NCBI RefSeq assembly: GCF_014643915.1
Contig: NZ_BMKE01000001.1
Span: 62,001-126,000, forward strand
Length of the DNA stretch: 64,000 nucleotides
From: Oceanisphaera marina
GTDB taxonomy: Bacteria > Pseudomonadota > Gammaproteobacteria > Enterobacterales > Aeromonadaceae
Reading direction: 5' to 3'
Within the stretch, counting starts at the first letter, position 1, and the number at the start of each line of letters is the position of its first letter. Below, in pieces: positions 32,940 through 42,360 of this stretch. The notes under the pieces were generated by a model. The model saw only the letters and a list, made by a program, of their open reading frames with translations. It did not search any database and was not told where the DNA came from. The position numbers and the translations under genes are program-made.

Positions 32940-34364
32940 TTACTTCTTGTTATCCCAGATGCCTTCTTCCAGCTGGCTCTTAAGCTCGGGGTACTTGGCG
33001 GCATCAAAGGTAGGCAACTTGCCCAGTTTGCGCTGATCGTTGTAGTCCCTGGCCAGTTTTACCGCCACTCCCGACAGCAGCAGAATAGCCACCAGGTTGG
33101 TCAGCGCCATCATGCCCATGGACACATCGGCCATGGCCCAGATGGTAGGCAACTCGCCAATAGAGCCAAACATCACCATACCCAGCACAAACACCCTGAA
33201 CGTGAACAATCCGGCTTTGCTGTCGTGCTCTAAAAACACCAGATTGTTTTCTGCATAGGCATAGTTGGCCACTATGCTGGTGAAGGCAAAAAACAAAATA
33301 GCAACGGCAATAAAAATACTGCCCCACTCGCCCACTTCATGAGACAGGGCTCGCTGGGTAAGCTCGATACCCGTAATGCCGGAACCGGGTTCAAATTGAC
33401 CGGACAACAGGATAATGGAAGCGGTACAGGTACAAATAACCAGGGTATCGGTAAACACCCCCAGCATTTGCACATATCCCTGTGAAGCCGGGTGCGGCGG
33501 ATAAGGCGAAGCAGACGCCGCCGCGTTGGGCGCCGAACCCATACCGGCTTCGTTGGAAAACAAACCCCGTTTAATACCGTTCATCATGGCCTGGGAAATG
33601 GCATAACCAATGGCACCGCCCCCTGCCTGCTCTAGCCCGAACGCCGATTTGATGATCAGCATGAACACACTGGGCAGCTCGGTTACATTCATGGCAACCA
33701 CGACCAGTGCAATCAGCAAATAGGCCAGCGCCATCACCGGCACCACCAGCTCGGCAAAGCGGGCTATGGTACGCAGACCACCGAAAATAATCAGCCCTGC
33801 AGCAACCACCATGGCGACGCCAGATGCCCACGCAGGCACACCAAAGGCGACATCCATGGCTGCACTGATGGAATTGGCCTGAACGGCATTAAAGACCAGG
33901 CCAAAGGCGATGATCAAAAACACGGCAAACAGCATGCCCATCCAGCGCATCCCCAGGCCTTTCTCCATATAGTAGGCCGGGCCACCACGATAATTGCCTT
34001 GTTCGTCTTTTACCTTGTACAGCTGCGCCAGTGCACTTTCGGCGAACGCGGTAGACATGCCGATCAGCGCAATCAGCCACATCCAGAATATGGCGCCAGG
34101 GCCGCCCAGATACAGCGCCACGGCCACGCCAGCCAGGTTACCGGTGCCTACCCGGGCCGCCAGACTGGTACACAAGGCCTGAAACGAAGAAATACCGGCT
34201 GCATCGGAGCGGCGACTGTGTTTGAGCACAGAGAACATATGCCCAAAGTGACGAAACTGGATAAAACCAAGCCGTATGGTGAAAAAAGCGCCTGCGCCCA
34301 GAAGCAGGTAGATGAGCACGCTTCCCCAGAGCAGGTTGTTGATAAAGGCAATCGTTGTATCCAT
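32940..34364 (-). CDS. Alanine/glycine:cation symporter (AGCS family)
   Basis: 474 residues from ATG 34364 (MDTTIAFINNLLWGSVLIY), preferred over the upstream in-frame start because that extension is not protein-like and AGGAC lies just upstream. AGCS signatures: GTGNLAGVAVALYLGGPGAIFWMW with the adjacent FAESALAQ, RGGPAYYMEKGLG, and the SNEAGMGSAPNAAA motif. It has about 11 membrane segments. It couples uptake of alanine or glycine to Na+ or H+. No glycine riboswitch was found upstream. Confidence 0.92.
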   Translation of the reverse strand: MDTTIAFINNLLWGSVLIYLLLGAGAFFTIRLGFIQFRHFGHMFSVLKHSRRSDAAGISSFQALCTSLAARVGTGNLAGVAVALYLGGPGAIFWMWLIALIGMSTAFAESALAQLYKVKDEQGNYRGGPAYYMEKGLGMRWMGMLFAVFLIIAFGLVFNAVQANSISAAMDVAFGVPAWASGVAMVVAAGLIIFGGLRTIARFAELVVPVMALAYLLIALVVVAMNVTELPSVFMLIIKSAFGLEQAGGGAIGYAISQAMMNGIKRGLFSNEAGMGSAPNAAASASPYPPHPASQGYVQMLGVFTDTLVICTCTASIILLSGQFEPGSGITGIELTQRALSHEVGEWGSIFIAVAILFFAFTSIVANYAYAENNLVFLEHDSKAGLFTFRVFVLGMVMFGSIGELPTIWAMADVSMGMMALTNLVAILLLSGVAVKLARDYNDQRKLGKLPTFDAAKYPELKSQLEEGIWDNKK

Positions 34365-34642
34365 GAATTGAGTCCTGCTTAGATGAGTAATGGTTTTGCT
34401 TTGATTGAACCTATGCCACTCGGGCGGCGCCAACAAAGGCGCGCTAATGTAACAAATTTGGAGCAATCAGAAAAACCCTGATACTAAACCATCATCGGCA
34501 AGAAAAACGGCGACCAGTCCACTCTTTACGATCCGGTTGGTCAAAACGCGACCCCGGTCCGAAGCACGGCTTTATTTTAATGGCCCGAATGAGAGATACT
34601 GTGTCCCGTTTTTATGCAGACCCAAGCCAAGGATCCTGAATC

Positions 34643-35602
34643 ATGACCGATAAACTCACCCAGCTAAGAGCCCTGACCACGGTAGTGGCCGACACCGGCG
34701 ACATTGAAGCCATTCGCAAGTATCAGCCTCAAGACGCCACCACCAACCCGTCTTTGATCTTGAAAGCGGCACAAATTCCCGAGTACCAGCCTCTGCTGAC
34801 CCAGTCTGTAGCCTGGGCAAAAAGCCAGAGCCAGGATGCCGACCAGCAATTGATGGATGCTTCCGACAAGCTGGCCGTGACGATTGGTTGCGAAATTCTG
34901 AAGTTGATTCCCGGTCGTATTTCTACCGAAGTGGATGCTCGCCTGTCGTTTGACACCCAGGCCAGCATCAGCAAGGCTCGTCATCTGGTGGCCTTGTATC
35001 AGGACGCCGGCGTGAGTCGCGAGCGCATTCTGATCAAGCTGGCCTCCACCTGGGAAGGTATTCGTGCCGCAGAAGTGCTCGAAAAGGAAGGTATCAACTG
35101 CAACCTGACCTTGCTATTCAGCTTTGCCCAGGCTCGCGCCTGTGCCGAAGCTGGCGCTTATCTTATTTCGCCTTTTGTGGGTCGTATTCTCGACTGGTAC
35201 AAGCAAAACACCGAGCAAAAAGAATACACCGCCGAGCAGGATCCGGGTGTGGTGTCGGTGACGCAGATTTACGACTACTACAAGACCCACGGTTACAACA
35301 CGGTCGTCATGGGTGCCAGCTTCCGTAACACCGGAGAAATTCTGGAGCTGGCGGGCTGCGATCGTCTTACCATAGGCCCTAACCTGCTGGAAGAACTGAG
35401 CCAGGCAACCGGCGATGTCGTGGTTAAACTGCAAGACAAGGGAGCCACACAGCCGCGCCCTGCTCCCATGACCGAAGAGCAATTTCGCTGGGAACATAAT
35501 CAGGATGCCATGGCCACCGAAAAGCTGGCCGAAGGTATTCGCAACTTCGCCATCGACCAGAATAAACTGGAAACCATGCTGACAGCCATGCTGAACAAAT
35601 AA
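34643..35602 (+). CDS. talB: Transaldolase
   Basis: 319 residues, the TalB length (E. coli 317). [20 protein letters not shown] and [17 protein letters not shown] are highly typical. The Schiff-base lysine is K132 ([11 protein letters not shown]), same number as in E. coli, and [13 protein letters not shown] and [10 protein letters not shown] follow. It transfers dihydroxyacetone between sugar phosphates in the non-oxidative pentose phosphate pathway. Monocistronic, with a strong terminator downstream. Confidence 0.97.
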   Translation: MTDKLTQLRALTTVVADTGDIEAIRKYQPQDATTNPSLILKAAQIPEYQPLLTQSVAWAKSQSQDADQQLMDASDKLAVTIGCEILKLIPGRISTEVDARLSFDTQASISKARHLVALYQDAGVSRERILIKLASTWEGIRAAEVLEKEGINCNLTLLFSFAQARACAEAGAYLISPFVGRILDWYKQNTEQKEYTAEQDPGVVSVTQIYDYYKTHGYNTVVMGASFRNTGEILELAGCDRLTIGPNLLEELSQATGDVVVKLQDKGATQPRPAPMTEEQFRWEHNQDAMATEKLAEGIRNFAIDQNKLETMLTAMLNK

Positions 35603-35670
35603 CGGCCGTCATTATCTGAATATATTTTATTTTTAGAATAAAAAGATAACTGCAAGTCAGCCATGCATAA

Positions 35671-35706
35671 AAGAGGCCGGTGTTATTTGACACCGGCCTC
35701 TTTTTG
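35671..35706 (+). terminator. Terminator after talB
   Basis: A 13-bp perfect stem AAGAGGCCGGTGT/ACACCGGCCTCTT with a 6-base loop and a T run. Confidence 0.92.
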
Positions 35707-35800
35707 TAATCAAAAAGTAATATAAAACTTCTATTCTATAACTCTCCATGCTATATCCAATTGCGACTGCAACTGATTAACCAAACAGGAGGGAGCCCCC

Positions 35801-35992
35801 ATGGAAAGGAGCAGCTTCAATCAGGAACTTGTAGTTACAGAATCCCCACGGGCCAAATCACGTGGGTCTGCCAAAAAAAGCAAGTGGCGGGAAATAGAAG
35901 CAATACAGGATCAAAAACGCTTACAAGAAGAACTTCAGCAATTCGACTGCACACTGGATATTGAAGAACTGGCAGCCGAACTTGACCTGTAA
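35801..35992 (+). CDS. Small DUF3545-family protein
   Basis: 63 residues: a short basic N-terminal part (TESPRAKSRGSAKKS) and then SKWREIEAIQDQKRLQEELQQF and a hydrophobic-acidic tail (LDIEELAAELDL). KWREIEAIxDxxRLxxEL is the pattern of the small gammaproteobacterial DUF3545 family of unknown function. Ribosome site AGGAGGGAG precedes the ATG and a terminator follows, so it is its own transcription unit. Confidence 0.78.
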   Translation: MERSSFNQELVVTESPRAKSRGSAKKSKWREIEAIQDQKRLQEELQQFDCTLDIEELAAELDL

Positions 35993-36020
35993 AGTTGAAA
36001 GAAAGCACGGATATAAATTC

Positions 36021-36043
36021 AAGCGCCCTCGGGCGCTTTTTTA
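36021..36043 (+). terminator. Terminator after the DUF3545 gene
   Basis: AAGCGCCCTCGGGCGCTT followed by TTTTA, 28 bp after the stop codon. Confidence 0.9.
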
Positions 36044-36261
36044 TTGTCCCATTTTAGATAATAACGCCAGCTCTGGCCTGATAAAATAAAAAATACCCAG
36101 AGCATGTCGAGCGGGGATTACTGGCGCAGGTCCAACGAGAGGCGAGGCCCGATACCGACCCGGGTGGTCAACATCCGCCTTTGTGCAAATTCATTCGACC
36201 TGCCGCGCTTTCTTGGTGCAGAATAGGGTTAGCTTCTTTTATAAATATAAGGACTTATCTT

Positions 36262-36636
36262 ATGCAGCTGCGTCTTGTTGGTGTGGGTTTGCTGGCCGTT
36301 GCACTATCGGGTTGTGCCAATTGGGGCTTTGATAGCAATGTGTCGCCAGAAGGTATCAAGGATTATTACAAAGGCGATGACGTCGCACTTTATACCAAGG
36401 CCGAGCTGGATGGGGTCAATTACGTGACTTTAGGCTCGATAGAAGGTGAAGCCTGCCAGATAGAAACAAAAGACGCTCCACCGAAAGAAGCCGACGCGCG
36501 AGCCAGTATTCGTCGCCGCGCCGCCGACATGGGTGCCAACGGCTTGTTACTGGATCGCTGTATTCGTTTTGATGAAATGCCCGGCTGCATGGAACAGGTG
36601 CTGTGCAGTGGCCAGGCCATCAAGGTGGCCAGGTAA
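36262..36636 (+). CDS. rcsF: RcsF outer-membrane stress-sensor lipoprotein
   Basis: 124 residues from ATG 36262. Lipoprotein signal ends in LSGC18, the lipid-bearing cysteine. The domain pattern YTKAEL, LGSIEGEACQ, APPKEADARASIRRRAADMGANGLLLDRC, PGCMEQVLCSGQAI aligns with E. coli RcsF (YTNAEEL, LGEVSGDSCQ, SPPSIPTARKRM, PGCYRQAVCIGSAL), including the four disulfide cysteines. It senses envelope stress and activates the Rcs phosphorelay. The order rcsF-trmO-proS is conserved from enterobacteria (there as proS-trmO-rcsF). The next gene starts on its stop codon. Confidence 0.9.
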   Translation: MQLRLVGVGLLAVALSGCANWGFDSNVSPEGIKDYYKGDDVALYTKAELDGVNYVTLGSIEGEACQIETKDAPPKEADARASIRRRAADMGANGLLLDRCIRFDEMPGCMEQVLCSGQAIKVAR

Positions 36637-37364
36637 TGCCGGACACAGGTTCAACCCCGGCGCCGCAAACGGTGCTGGACACCATAGGGGTCATTCGCTC
36701 GCCCTACAAAGAAAAATTTGCGGTGCCGCGCCAGCCAGGTTTGGTATCCAGCGCCACTGCGCGCCTGGAAATGCTGGCCCCCTACAATGAGCCCAGCGCC
36801 TTTCGGGGACTGGCGGAATTCAGTCATTTATGGCTGATGTTCGTGTTTCATCAAACCCAGGATAAAGGCTGGAACCCCACGGTTCGCCCACCCAGGCTGG
36901 GCGGAAACGAGCGAGTGGGCGTATTTGCCACCCGCTCTACCTTCAGGCCCAACCCGCTGGGGCTGTCCGTGGTTCGCCTGCTCGACATGTGCAAAGATGG
37001 CAACAAGGTGTGGCTGGAGCTGGGTGGCGTGGATCTGGTAGACGGCACGCCGATTGTGGATATAAAACCGTACCTGCCCTGGGTAGACAGCGTGCCCGAT
37101 GCCCACGGCGGCTTTGCACCTGCAGCACCCGACCTGAGCATGGAAGTGCTGTTTTCGCCGGCGGCAGAGTTGGCCTGTGCCCGCTCGAGCATTGCCGACC
37201 TGCAGCAGTTTATTACCGAGGTGCTGGTTCAGGACCCCCGCCCCGCCTATAAACGCCAGCTGCAGGAATGGCAGCAATACGGGGTGCGGCTTTATCATTA
37301 CAACGTGCGTTTTGAAGTTTTTGGTCACCTGACCCGGGTACTCAGCATAGAGCCCGACGAATAA
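36636..37364 (+). CDS. trmO: tRNA (adenine(37)-N6)-methyltransferase TrmO
   Basis: 242 residues. ATG 36636 shares a base with the rcsF stop (TAATG). Family signatures: IGVIRSPYKEKFAVPRQPGL, LWLMFVFHQ, VGVFATRSTFRPNPLGLSVVRL and DLVDGTPIVDIKPYLPWVDS. The enzyme methylates t6A37 of threonine tRNAs with SAM, using the unusual beta-barrel fold of the TsaA/YaeB family. The C-terminal part includes DPRPAYKR, the conserved tRNA-contact region. Confidence 0.95.
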   Translation: MPDTGSTPAPQTVLDTIGVIRSPYKEKFAVPRQPGLVSSATARLEMLAPYNEPSAFRGLAEFSHLWLMFVFHQTQDKGWNPTVRPPRLGGNERVGVFATRSTFRPNPLGLSVVRLLDMCKDGNKVWLELGGVDLVDGTPIVDIKPYLPWVDSVPDAHGGFAPAAPDLSMEVLFSPAAELACARSSIADLQQFITEVLVQDPRPAYKRQLQEWQQYGVRLYHYNVRFEVFGHLTRVLSIEPDE

Positions 37365-37472
37365 CCCCGATGTACAAGTTGGGCCGGCGGTATTTTGCCC
37401 TTCTGCCAGACCGGCCCCCCTGCTACAATTGGCCCCTTCCCATGGTTTTTAAGCTCAACAAGGTTCAAGCGC

Positions 37473-39197
37473 ATGCGTACCACTCAATACTTGCTTTCCA
37501 CTCTTAAAGAAACCCCAAGCGATGCCGAGGTGATCAGCCATCAGCTTATGCTGCGCGCAGGCATGATCCGCCGATTGGCGTCTGGCCTGTACACCTGGCT
37601 ACCCAGTGGCCTGCGGGTATTGAATAAAGTGGCCGCCATTGTGCGGGAAGAAATGAACCGCGCCGGTGCGGTAGAAATGCTGATGCCGGTGGTACAGCCG
37701 TCCGAGCTGTGGCATGAAACCGGTCGCTGGGACAAGTTTGGCCCCGAGTTACTGCGTATTAAAGACCGTCACGACCGTGGTTTTGTACTGGGCCCAACCC
37801 ACGAAGAAGTGATTACCTCGGTAGTGCGTAACGAAGTGTCTTCTTACAAACAGCTGCCACTGAACCTGTATCAGATTCAGACCAAGTTTCGTGACGAAGT
37901 ACGCCCGCGGTTTGGTGTGATGCGCTCACGCGAGTTCATCATGAAAGATGCCTACTCTTTTCATACCAGCCTGCAAAGTCTTGAGCAAACCTACGAAGAC
38001 ATGTACCAGGCCTACAGCCGTGTGTTCGAGCGCATGGGTCTGGACTTCAGAGCCGTATTGGCCGACACCGGCGCCATTGGTGGCAGTGCCTCCCACGAGT
38101 TCCATGTACTGGCCGACAGCGGTGAAGATGACATCGCCTTTTCGACCGAGTCGGATTATGCCGCCAACATCGAAATGGCCGAGGCCGTGGCGCCCAAGGC
38201 CCAGGCCGATGCGCCCAGCCAGGACATGACGCTGGTGGATACGCCTGATGCCAAGACCATTGCCGAGCTGGTAGAGCAGTTTGATTTAAACATTGAACAG
38301 ACGGTTAAAACCCTGCTGGTAAAAGCCGCCGAAGGGCAAGAGTCTACCCTGATAGCCCTGATGGTGCGTGGCGATCACGAGCTGAACGAAATCAAGGCCG
38401 AAAAACTGCCCGAAGTTGCCAGCCCGCTGACCTTTGCCACCGAAGAAGAGATTCGCGAGCTGGTGGGTGCCGGCCCGGGCTCTCTGGGTCCGGTCAATAT
38501 GCCGTTGCCGGTGATTGTGGATCGCTCAGTGGCCGTCATGAGCGACTTTGGCGCCGGTGCCAATATTGAAGACAAGCACTATTTTGGCATTAACTGGGGC
38601 CGCGATGTGGCACTGCCTGCGGTTGCCGATTTGCGCAATGTGAAAGAAGGCGATCCCAGCCCTTGCGGCAAGGGCGTGCTGCAAATCAAACGCGGCATTG
38701 AAGTGGGCCACATTTTCCAGCTGGGCAACAACTATTCCAGCAAGATGAATGCCACCGTGCTGAACGAAGAAGGCAAGTCTACCGTGCTGGAAATGGGCTG
38801 CTACGGCATCGGCGTGTCCCGCATTGTGGCCGCCGCCATAGAGCAGAATCACGACGATCGCGGCATTATCTGGCCCGAGGCGATTGCTCCCTTCCAGGTG
38901 GCGATTATCCCCATGAACATGCACAAGTCCGAAGCCGTTCAAAGCGTGGCCAGCAAGCTGTATGACGAGCTGACCGCCGCCGGTATTGAAGTGATCTTCG
39001 ATGACCGCAAAGAGCGCCCCGGCGTGATGTTTGCCGACATGGAGCTGCTGGGTGTGCCCCATACCGTGGTAATTGGCGACCGTAGCCTTGAGAAAGGCGT
39101 GGTGGAATACAAGACTCGCCGCGAAGGTAACAAGGTTGAAATTGCGACTGCTGATATGGCTGCGCAATTGATCGAGGCCATTAAAGCCGGAGCATAA
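37473..39197 (+). CDS. proS: Prolyl-tRNA synthetase
   Basis: 574 residues from ATG 37473 (E. coli ProRS 572). [44 protein letters not shown] is diagnostic. Class II motifs are visible ([45 protein letters not shown]), along with the bacterial insertion editing domain between them (~225-400; residues such as [13 protein letters not shown] and [10 protein letters not shown]) and an anticodon-binding domain. It charges tRNA-Pro and clears Ala-tRNA-Pro. A possible -10 TACAAT lies at 37424-37429. Confidence 0.97.
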   Translation: MRTTQYLLSTLKETPSDAEVISHQLMLRAGMIRRLASGLYTWLPSGLRVLNKVAAIVREEMNRAGAVEMLMPVVQPSELWHETGRWDKFGPELLRIKDRHDRGFVLGPTHEEVITSVVRNEVSSYKQLPLNLYQIQTKFRDEVRPRFGVMRSREFIMKDAYSFHTSLQSLEQTYEDMYQAYSRVFERMGLDFRAVLADTGAIGGSASHEFHVLADSGEDDIAFSTESDYAANIEMAEAVAPKAQADAPSQDMTLVDTPDAKTIAELVEQFDLNIEQTVKTLLVKAAEGQESTLIALMVRGDHELNEIKAEKLPEVASPLTFATEEEIRELVGAGPGSLGPVNMPLPVIVDRSVAVMSDFGAGANIEDKHYFGINWGRDVALPAVADLRNVKEGDPSPCGKGVLQIKRGIEVGHIFQLGNNYSSKMNATVLNEEGKSTVLEMGCYGIGVSRIVAAAIEQNHDDRGIIWPEAIAPFQVAIIPMNMHKSEAVQSVASKLYDELTAAGIEVIFDDRKERPGVMFADMELLGVPHTVVIGDRSLEKGVVEYKTRREGNKVEIATADMAAQLIEAIKAGA

Positions 39198-39250
39198 ACC
39201 TGGCTGTCGAGCCGCTCCAGGCCGTACGCTATCGGCTATAGAGAAAAACA

Positions 39251-39287
39251 AAAAAAATCCCGAGCCCCTTGGTTCGGGATTTTTTTG
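39251..39287 (+). terminator. Terminator after proS
   Basis: AAAAAAATCCCGA ... TTCGGGATTTTTTT, with A and T runs on both sides so it could work in either direction. Confidence 0.9.
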
Positions 39288-39403
39288 GCCAGGTGTTTGA
39301 TGCCAGGCATGAGTGTGACGGGTTACGCTTCACACTTCCCGCTGTTATTGTTTCACTGACAGAGAATCCACCCCTTATACTGGGTGAAAAGGGAGTGTCA
39401 TTA

Positions 39404-40555
39404 ATGGAACTAGAAGCGAGTAATCCCTGCGCCCTGGTATTGACCGGTGGGGGCGCACGAGCCGCCTATCAGGTAGGGGTACTGAAGGCTATTTCCGAGT
39501 GTTATCCCCGTGGTCAGCCCATTCCTTTTCCCATTCTATGTGGCACCTCCGCCGGTGCCATCAATGCCACTGCGCTGGCATGCTATGCCTCTTGTTTTCA
39601 CCTTGGGGTGCGTAAACTGGAATATGTGTGGCGGCACCTGAACACCGAAGATGTGCTGCGCCTGCAGGCGGGCAAAGTCATTCAGCACTCTCTTAAGAGC
39701 CTGTTGTGTGGCCTGCTGGGCAAACCGAGCCAGATTGCACTGCCCCTGTTCGATAACAGCCCGCTGGAGCGATTGCTGGAAAAGGTCATCGACTTTCAGC
39801 GTATTGATAACAACCTGTTATATGGAGCCCTGGAGGTGCTGGCGGTAACCGCCTCCAACTACAATACCGGCGACTCCACCACTTTTTATCAGGGGCGGCC
39901 TTATCATCAACCCTGGGCAAGAGCCGGTCGTTCGGGCCGCTCCGCCATTATTGCTCCGCCGCATTTAATGGCCACCAGCGCCCTGCCCTTTATTTTTAAA
40001 CCCTGCCTGCTGCAGAACCACCACTATGGTGACGGCTCCATTCATCAGCTGAATCCGCTCAGCCCGGCCATTCACCTGGGGGCTCAGCGAATTTTAATCA
40101 TCAGCCTGGCACCGGATGAAAGTGATGCCGACACCCTGCCCAGTGACCCCAGCAGCTCGGACATTGCCGGCCACTTGCTGGATACGGTGTTTACCGATGC
40201 TCTTACCTCGGATATAGAGCGGCTGCAGCGTATTAACAACACCATCAGGCTGGTGCCCGAGCGCAAACGCGAGCAATTGTCGCTGCGCCATATCGACAAT
40301 CTGGTGCTCAAGCCCAGCCAGAATCTGGACGATCTCACCCACAAGCACTTTCACAAGTTGCCGTCTAATATTCGCGCGTTGTTGAGGCTGTTTGGCGTCA
40401 ATGCCGGTGACGCCACCGGACTGGCCAGCTTTTTGCTGTTTGAACAGGGGTATTGCCGCGAGCTGATTGAGCTGGGTTATCAGGATACTCAGGCGAGGCT
40501 GGAAGAAGTGTGTGATTTTTTAGTGGTTGAACCCAGGTTAAAGCGCACCAGCTAA
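39404..40555 (+). CDS. Patatin-like phospholipase
   Basis: 383 residues from ATG 39404 (AGGGAG upstream). The oxyanion loop is TGGGARAAYQVGVL, the nucleophile elbow GTSAGAINA (Ser49), and the dyad aspartate is in HYGDGSIHQL (~211), so the catalytic dyad is complete. The C-terminal ~150 residues (LLRLFGVNAGDATGLASFLLFEQGYCRELIELGYQD) are typical of the gammaproteobacterial DUF3336-less patatin group. It probably hydrolyses membrane phospholipids from the cytosolic side. Convergent with hda. Confidence 0.9.
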   Translation: MELEASNPCALVLTGGGARAAYQVGVLKAISECYPRGQPIPFPILCGTSAGAINATALACYASCFHLGVRKLEYVWRHLNTEDVLRLQAGKVIQHSLKSLLCGLLGKPSQIALPLFDNSPLERLLEKVIDFQRIDNNLLYGALEVLAVTASNYNTGDSTTFYQGRPYHQPWARAGRSGRSAIIAPPHLMATSALPFIFKPCLLQNHHYGDGSIHQLNPLSPAIHLGAQRILIISLAPDESDADTLPSDPSSSDIAGHLLDTVFTDALTSDIERLQRINNTIRLVPERKREQLSLRHIDNLVLKPSQNLDDLTHKHFHKLPSNIRALLRLFGVNAGDATGLASFLLFEQGYCRELIELGYQDTQARLEEVCDFLVVEPRLKRTS

Positions 40556-40575
40556 GTCCACTGCCACCAGAGCGC

Positions 40576-41295
40576 TTAAAAACCCAGAATCTCTTTTGCG
40601 AAGGGAATGCTCAATTTGCGCTTGGCCTGAAACGAGGCGTTATCAAGCAAGTCCAGGGCGGCCAGCAAAGTGCTCATGTCTCGGGACAGCCGGTTGAGCA
40701 AAAAACGCCCCACATCGGTGGGGAGCTTGAAGCCACGCAGCTCGGAGCGTAATTGCAGGGCACTGAGCTTGCCTTCGTCATCCAGCGGTTTTAGCTGATA
40801 GGCAACCCCCCAGTCCAGCCGCGAGGCCAGATCAGGCAGGCTCAGTCCCAGATTACGCGGCGCATTCACTGCGCTTATCACCAAAGAGCCCATGACCTTT
40901 TCTCGGCGACGATTGAAAAAGTTGAATACCGCCCGCTCCCAGGGCTCTATGCCGGCGATGGCATCCAGATTGTCCAGGCACACCAGCGCCAGCTGCTCCA
41001 TACCATCCAGTATTCGAGGGGACATATTGTGATGGGTATCCAGCGAGATATAGGCCGCGGTTTCCCCTTCACCATCCAGTTCGGCACAGGCAGCGTGCAG
41101 CAAATGAGAACGGCCGCTGCCCTGCTGGCCCCAGATATAAAGCAGTTCGTCTCCCTGACCAATGGCGGCATTTTTAAGGGCCGTGATCAGCTGTGCATTA
41201 TCGCCAGGATAAAAACTGCCGAAGGTTTCGTCATCCGGCAGTTGTACGGCCAATGCCAGCTGAGCCGGCTGGTTTTCTGCGTCGTCGTTTGTCAC
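40576..41295 (-). CDS. hda: DnaA regulatory inactivator Hda
   Basis: 239 residues from GTG 41295, which has GGGGAG 5 bases upstream and lies 1 bp after the DUF2066 stop; a longer GTG start at 41328 would overlap that gene. Hda is an AAA+ DnaA homologue without the DNA-binding domain. Seen: the clamp-binding QLALAVQLPDDETF at the N-terminus, Walker A WGQQGSGRSH, sensor region SLVISAVNAPRNLGLSLPDLASRLDWG and LLNRLSRDMSTLLAALD. With the sliding clamp it promotes hydrolysis of DnaA-ATP after initiation. Synteny with uraA-upp is conserved. Confidence 0.95.
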   Translation of the reverse strand: MTNDDAENQPAQLALAVQLPDDETFGSFYPGDNAQLITALKNAAIGQGDELLYIWGQQGSGRSHLLHAACAELDGEGETAAYISLDTHHNMSPRILDGMEQLALVCLDNLDAIAGIEPWERAVFNFFNRRREKVMGSLVISAVNAPRNLGLSLPDLASRLDWGVAYQLKPLDDEGKLSALQLRSELRGFKLPTDVGRFLLNRLSRDMSTLLAALDLLDNASFQAKRKLSIPFAKEILGF

Positions 41296-41296
41296 C

Positions 41297-42298
41297 CTAG
41301 CTCCCCGACCAGCTGAATGCGCGTTCACCCTGGGGGGTTAATCCGCTCACGCCACTCAGTGCGTGCAGGATGGCGGCGCGCGAGCCGGGCACGCTTAAAC
41401 GATATCGTCCCTGATTTCCCACGCTGTCCACCACATACACAGACTCAACCCCCTCAAGCGCGCGCAACTGACGTTCCAGCAACACAGAGTCGGAAAACTG
41501 CCGCAACCCGGACACGACTATGGTCAGCTCACCGGCCGCGTCTTCCGTCGTCACCAGCGCTTGCGGCGGGGCGGTATTTTCTGCACGCAATGCCAGTACC
41601 GACGACGAGGGTGATGCTTGCCGAGCCCAATAGTCATTCAACTTGGCCATCAGGCCGCTGACGGCATCGGTATTGCCACTCAGCCGGCCTTGCAACAAGG
41701 GAGCAGTTTGAGCCGCTGTAAACAGCTGCCAGCGACCGGCTGCAGCAGTTTGAGTCTCATCATTGCGCTCTATGGCCAGCCAGTAATCGGCATCATAGCG
41801 CTCGCTGGCCTGGCGCAACGCCTTGTCATCAAAAGCCTGGGAGCCGTTCAATGTCATGTGATCTTCCAGGTCCCATAATGGCCATAGCAATGGCTGCTGG
41901 TAGCGGGCAGCGGCGTTTTTCCAGTCGCGACTGGCTTCGTTTCGCACCTGACCGTTTTGCCGCAGCCAGACCAACAAGCTCGGCTTGGCCGCTGTCGCAA
42001 ACGGCAACCCGGCACTGCTCAGCAGCGCCGCTAATTCCTGGCCGTTAAACCGAGCCTGGTAACCCGGGCCTGACGACTCGCTTTGCAGGTAGCGACTTAT
42101 CTCGCTGCGGGCCTCTTCCTGCGCCCAGGAATGACGGGCCTGCTCACCAGACAGACGAGCCAGCACTATGTCCAGTGCTTGCAGACGGGCCTCGTCCCGG
42201 CTGTAGGGAGCCGGGTTCAGGGTCACGTCAAATACCGATTGCGCTGTGGCAAGCGCAGAAAATACCCACAGCGCAGCCAGTAGCAGATTCTTTACCAT
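41297..42298 (-). CDS. DUF2066 domain periplasmic protein
   Basis: 333 residues with a signal peptide (MVKNLLLAALWVFSALATAQ). The body begins FDVTLNPAPYSRDEARLQALDIVLARLSGE and later LLVWLRQNGQVRNEA and YDADYWLAIERN, as in DUF2066 proteins found next to hda in many gammaproteobacteria. The end of the protein (LRQFSDSVLLERQLRALEGVESVYVVDSVGNQGRYRLSV) looks like a small alpha-beta domain seen in secreted lipoproteins. Function is not known. It is co-transcribed with hda (1-bp gap). Confidence 0.88.
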   Translation of the reverse strand: MVKNLLLAALWVFSALATAQSVFDVTLNPAPYSRDEARLQALDIVLARLSGEQARHSWAQEEARSEISRYLQSESSGPGYQARFNGQELAALLSSAGLPFATAAKPSLLVWLRQNGQVRNEASRDWKNAAARYQQPLLWPLWDLEDHMTLNGSQAFDDKALRQASERYDADYWLAIERNDETQTAAAGRWQLFTAAQTAPLLQGRLSGNTDAVSGLMAKLNDYWARQASPSSSVLALRAENTAPPQALVTTEDAAGELTIVVSGLRQFSDSVLLERQLRALEGVESVYVVDSVGNQGRYRLSVPGSRAAILHALSGVSGLTPQGERAFSWSGS

Positions 42299-42360
42299 TT
42301 CTTTGCCATCATTAAAAAGTCTGTTCCCATGATAACCACAGAGCCCCGTTCAAACCAGAC

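Noticed and set aside
34365-34642. Glycine riboswitch upstream of the AGCS symporter
   Set aside because: The conserved GGAGAG...CACCGAAGGGGCAA pattern is absent on the minus strand of this segment.
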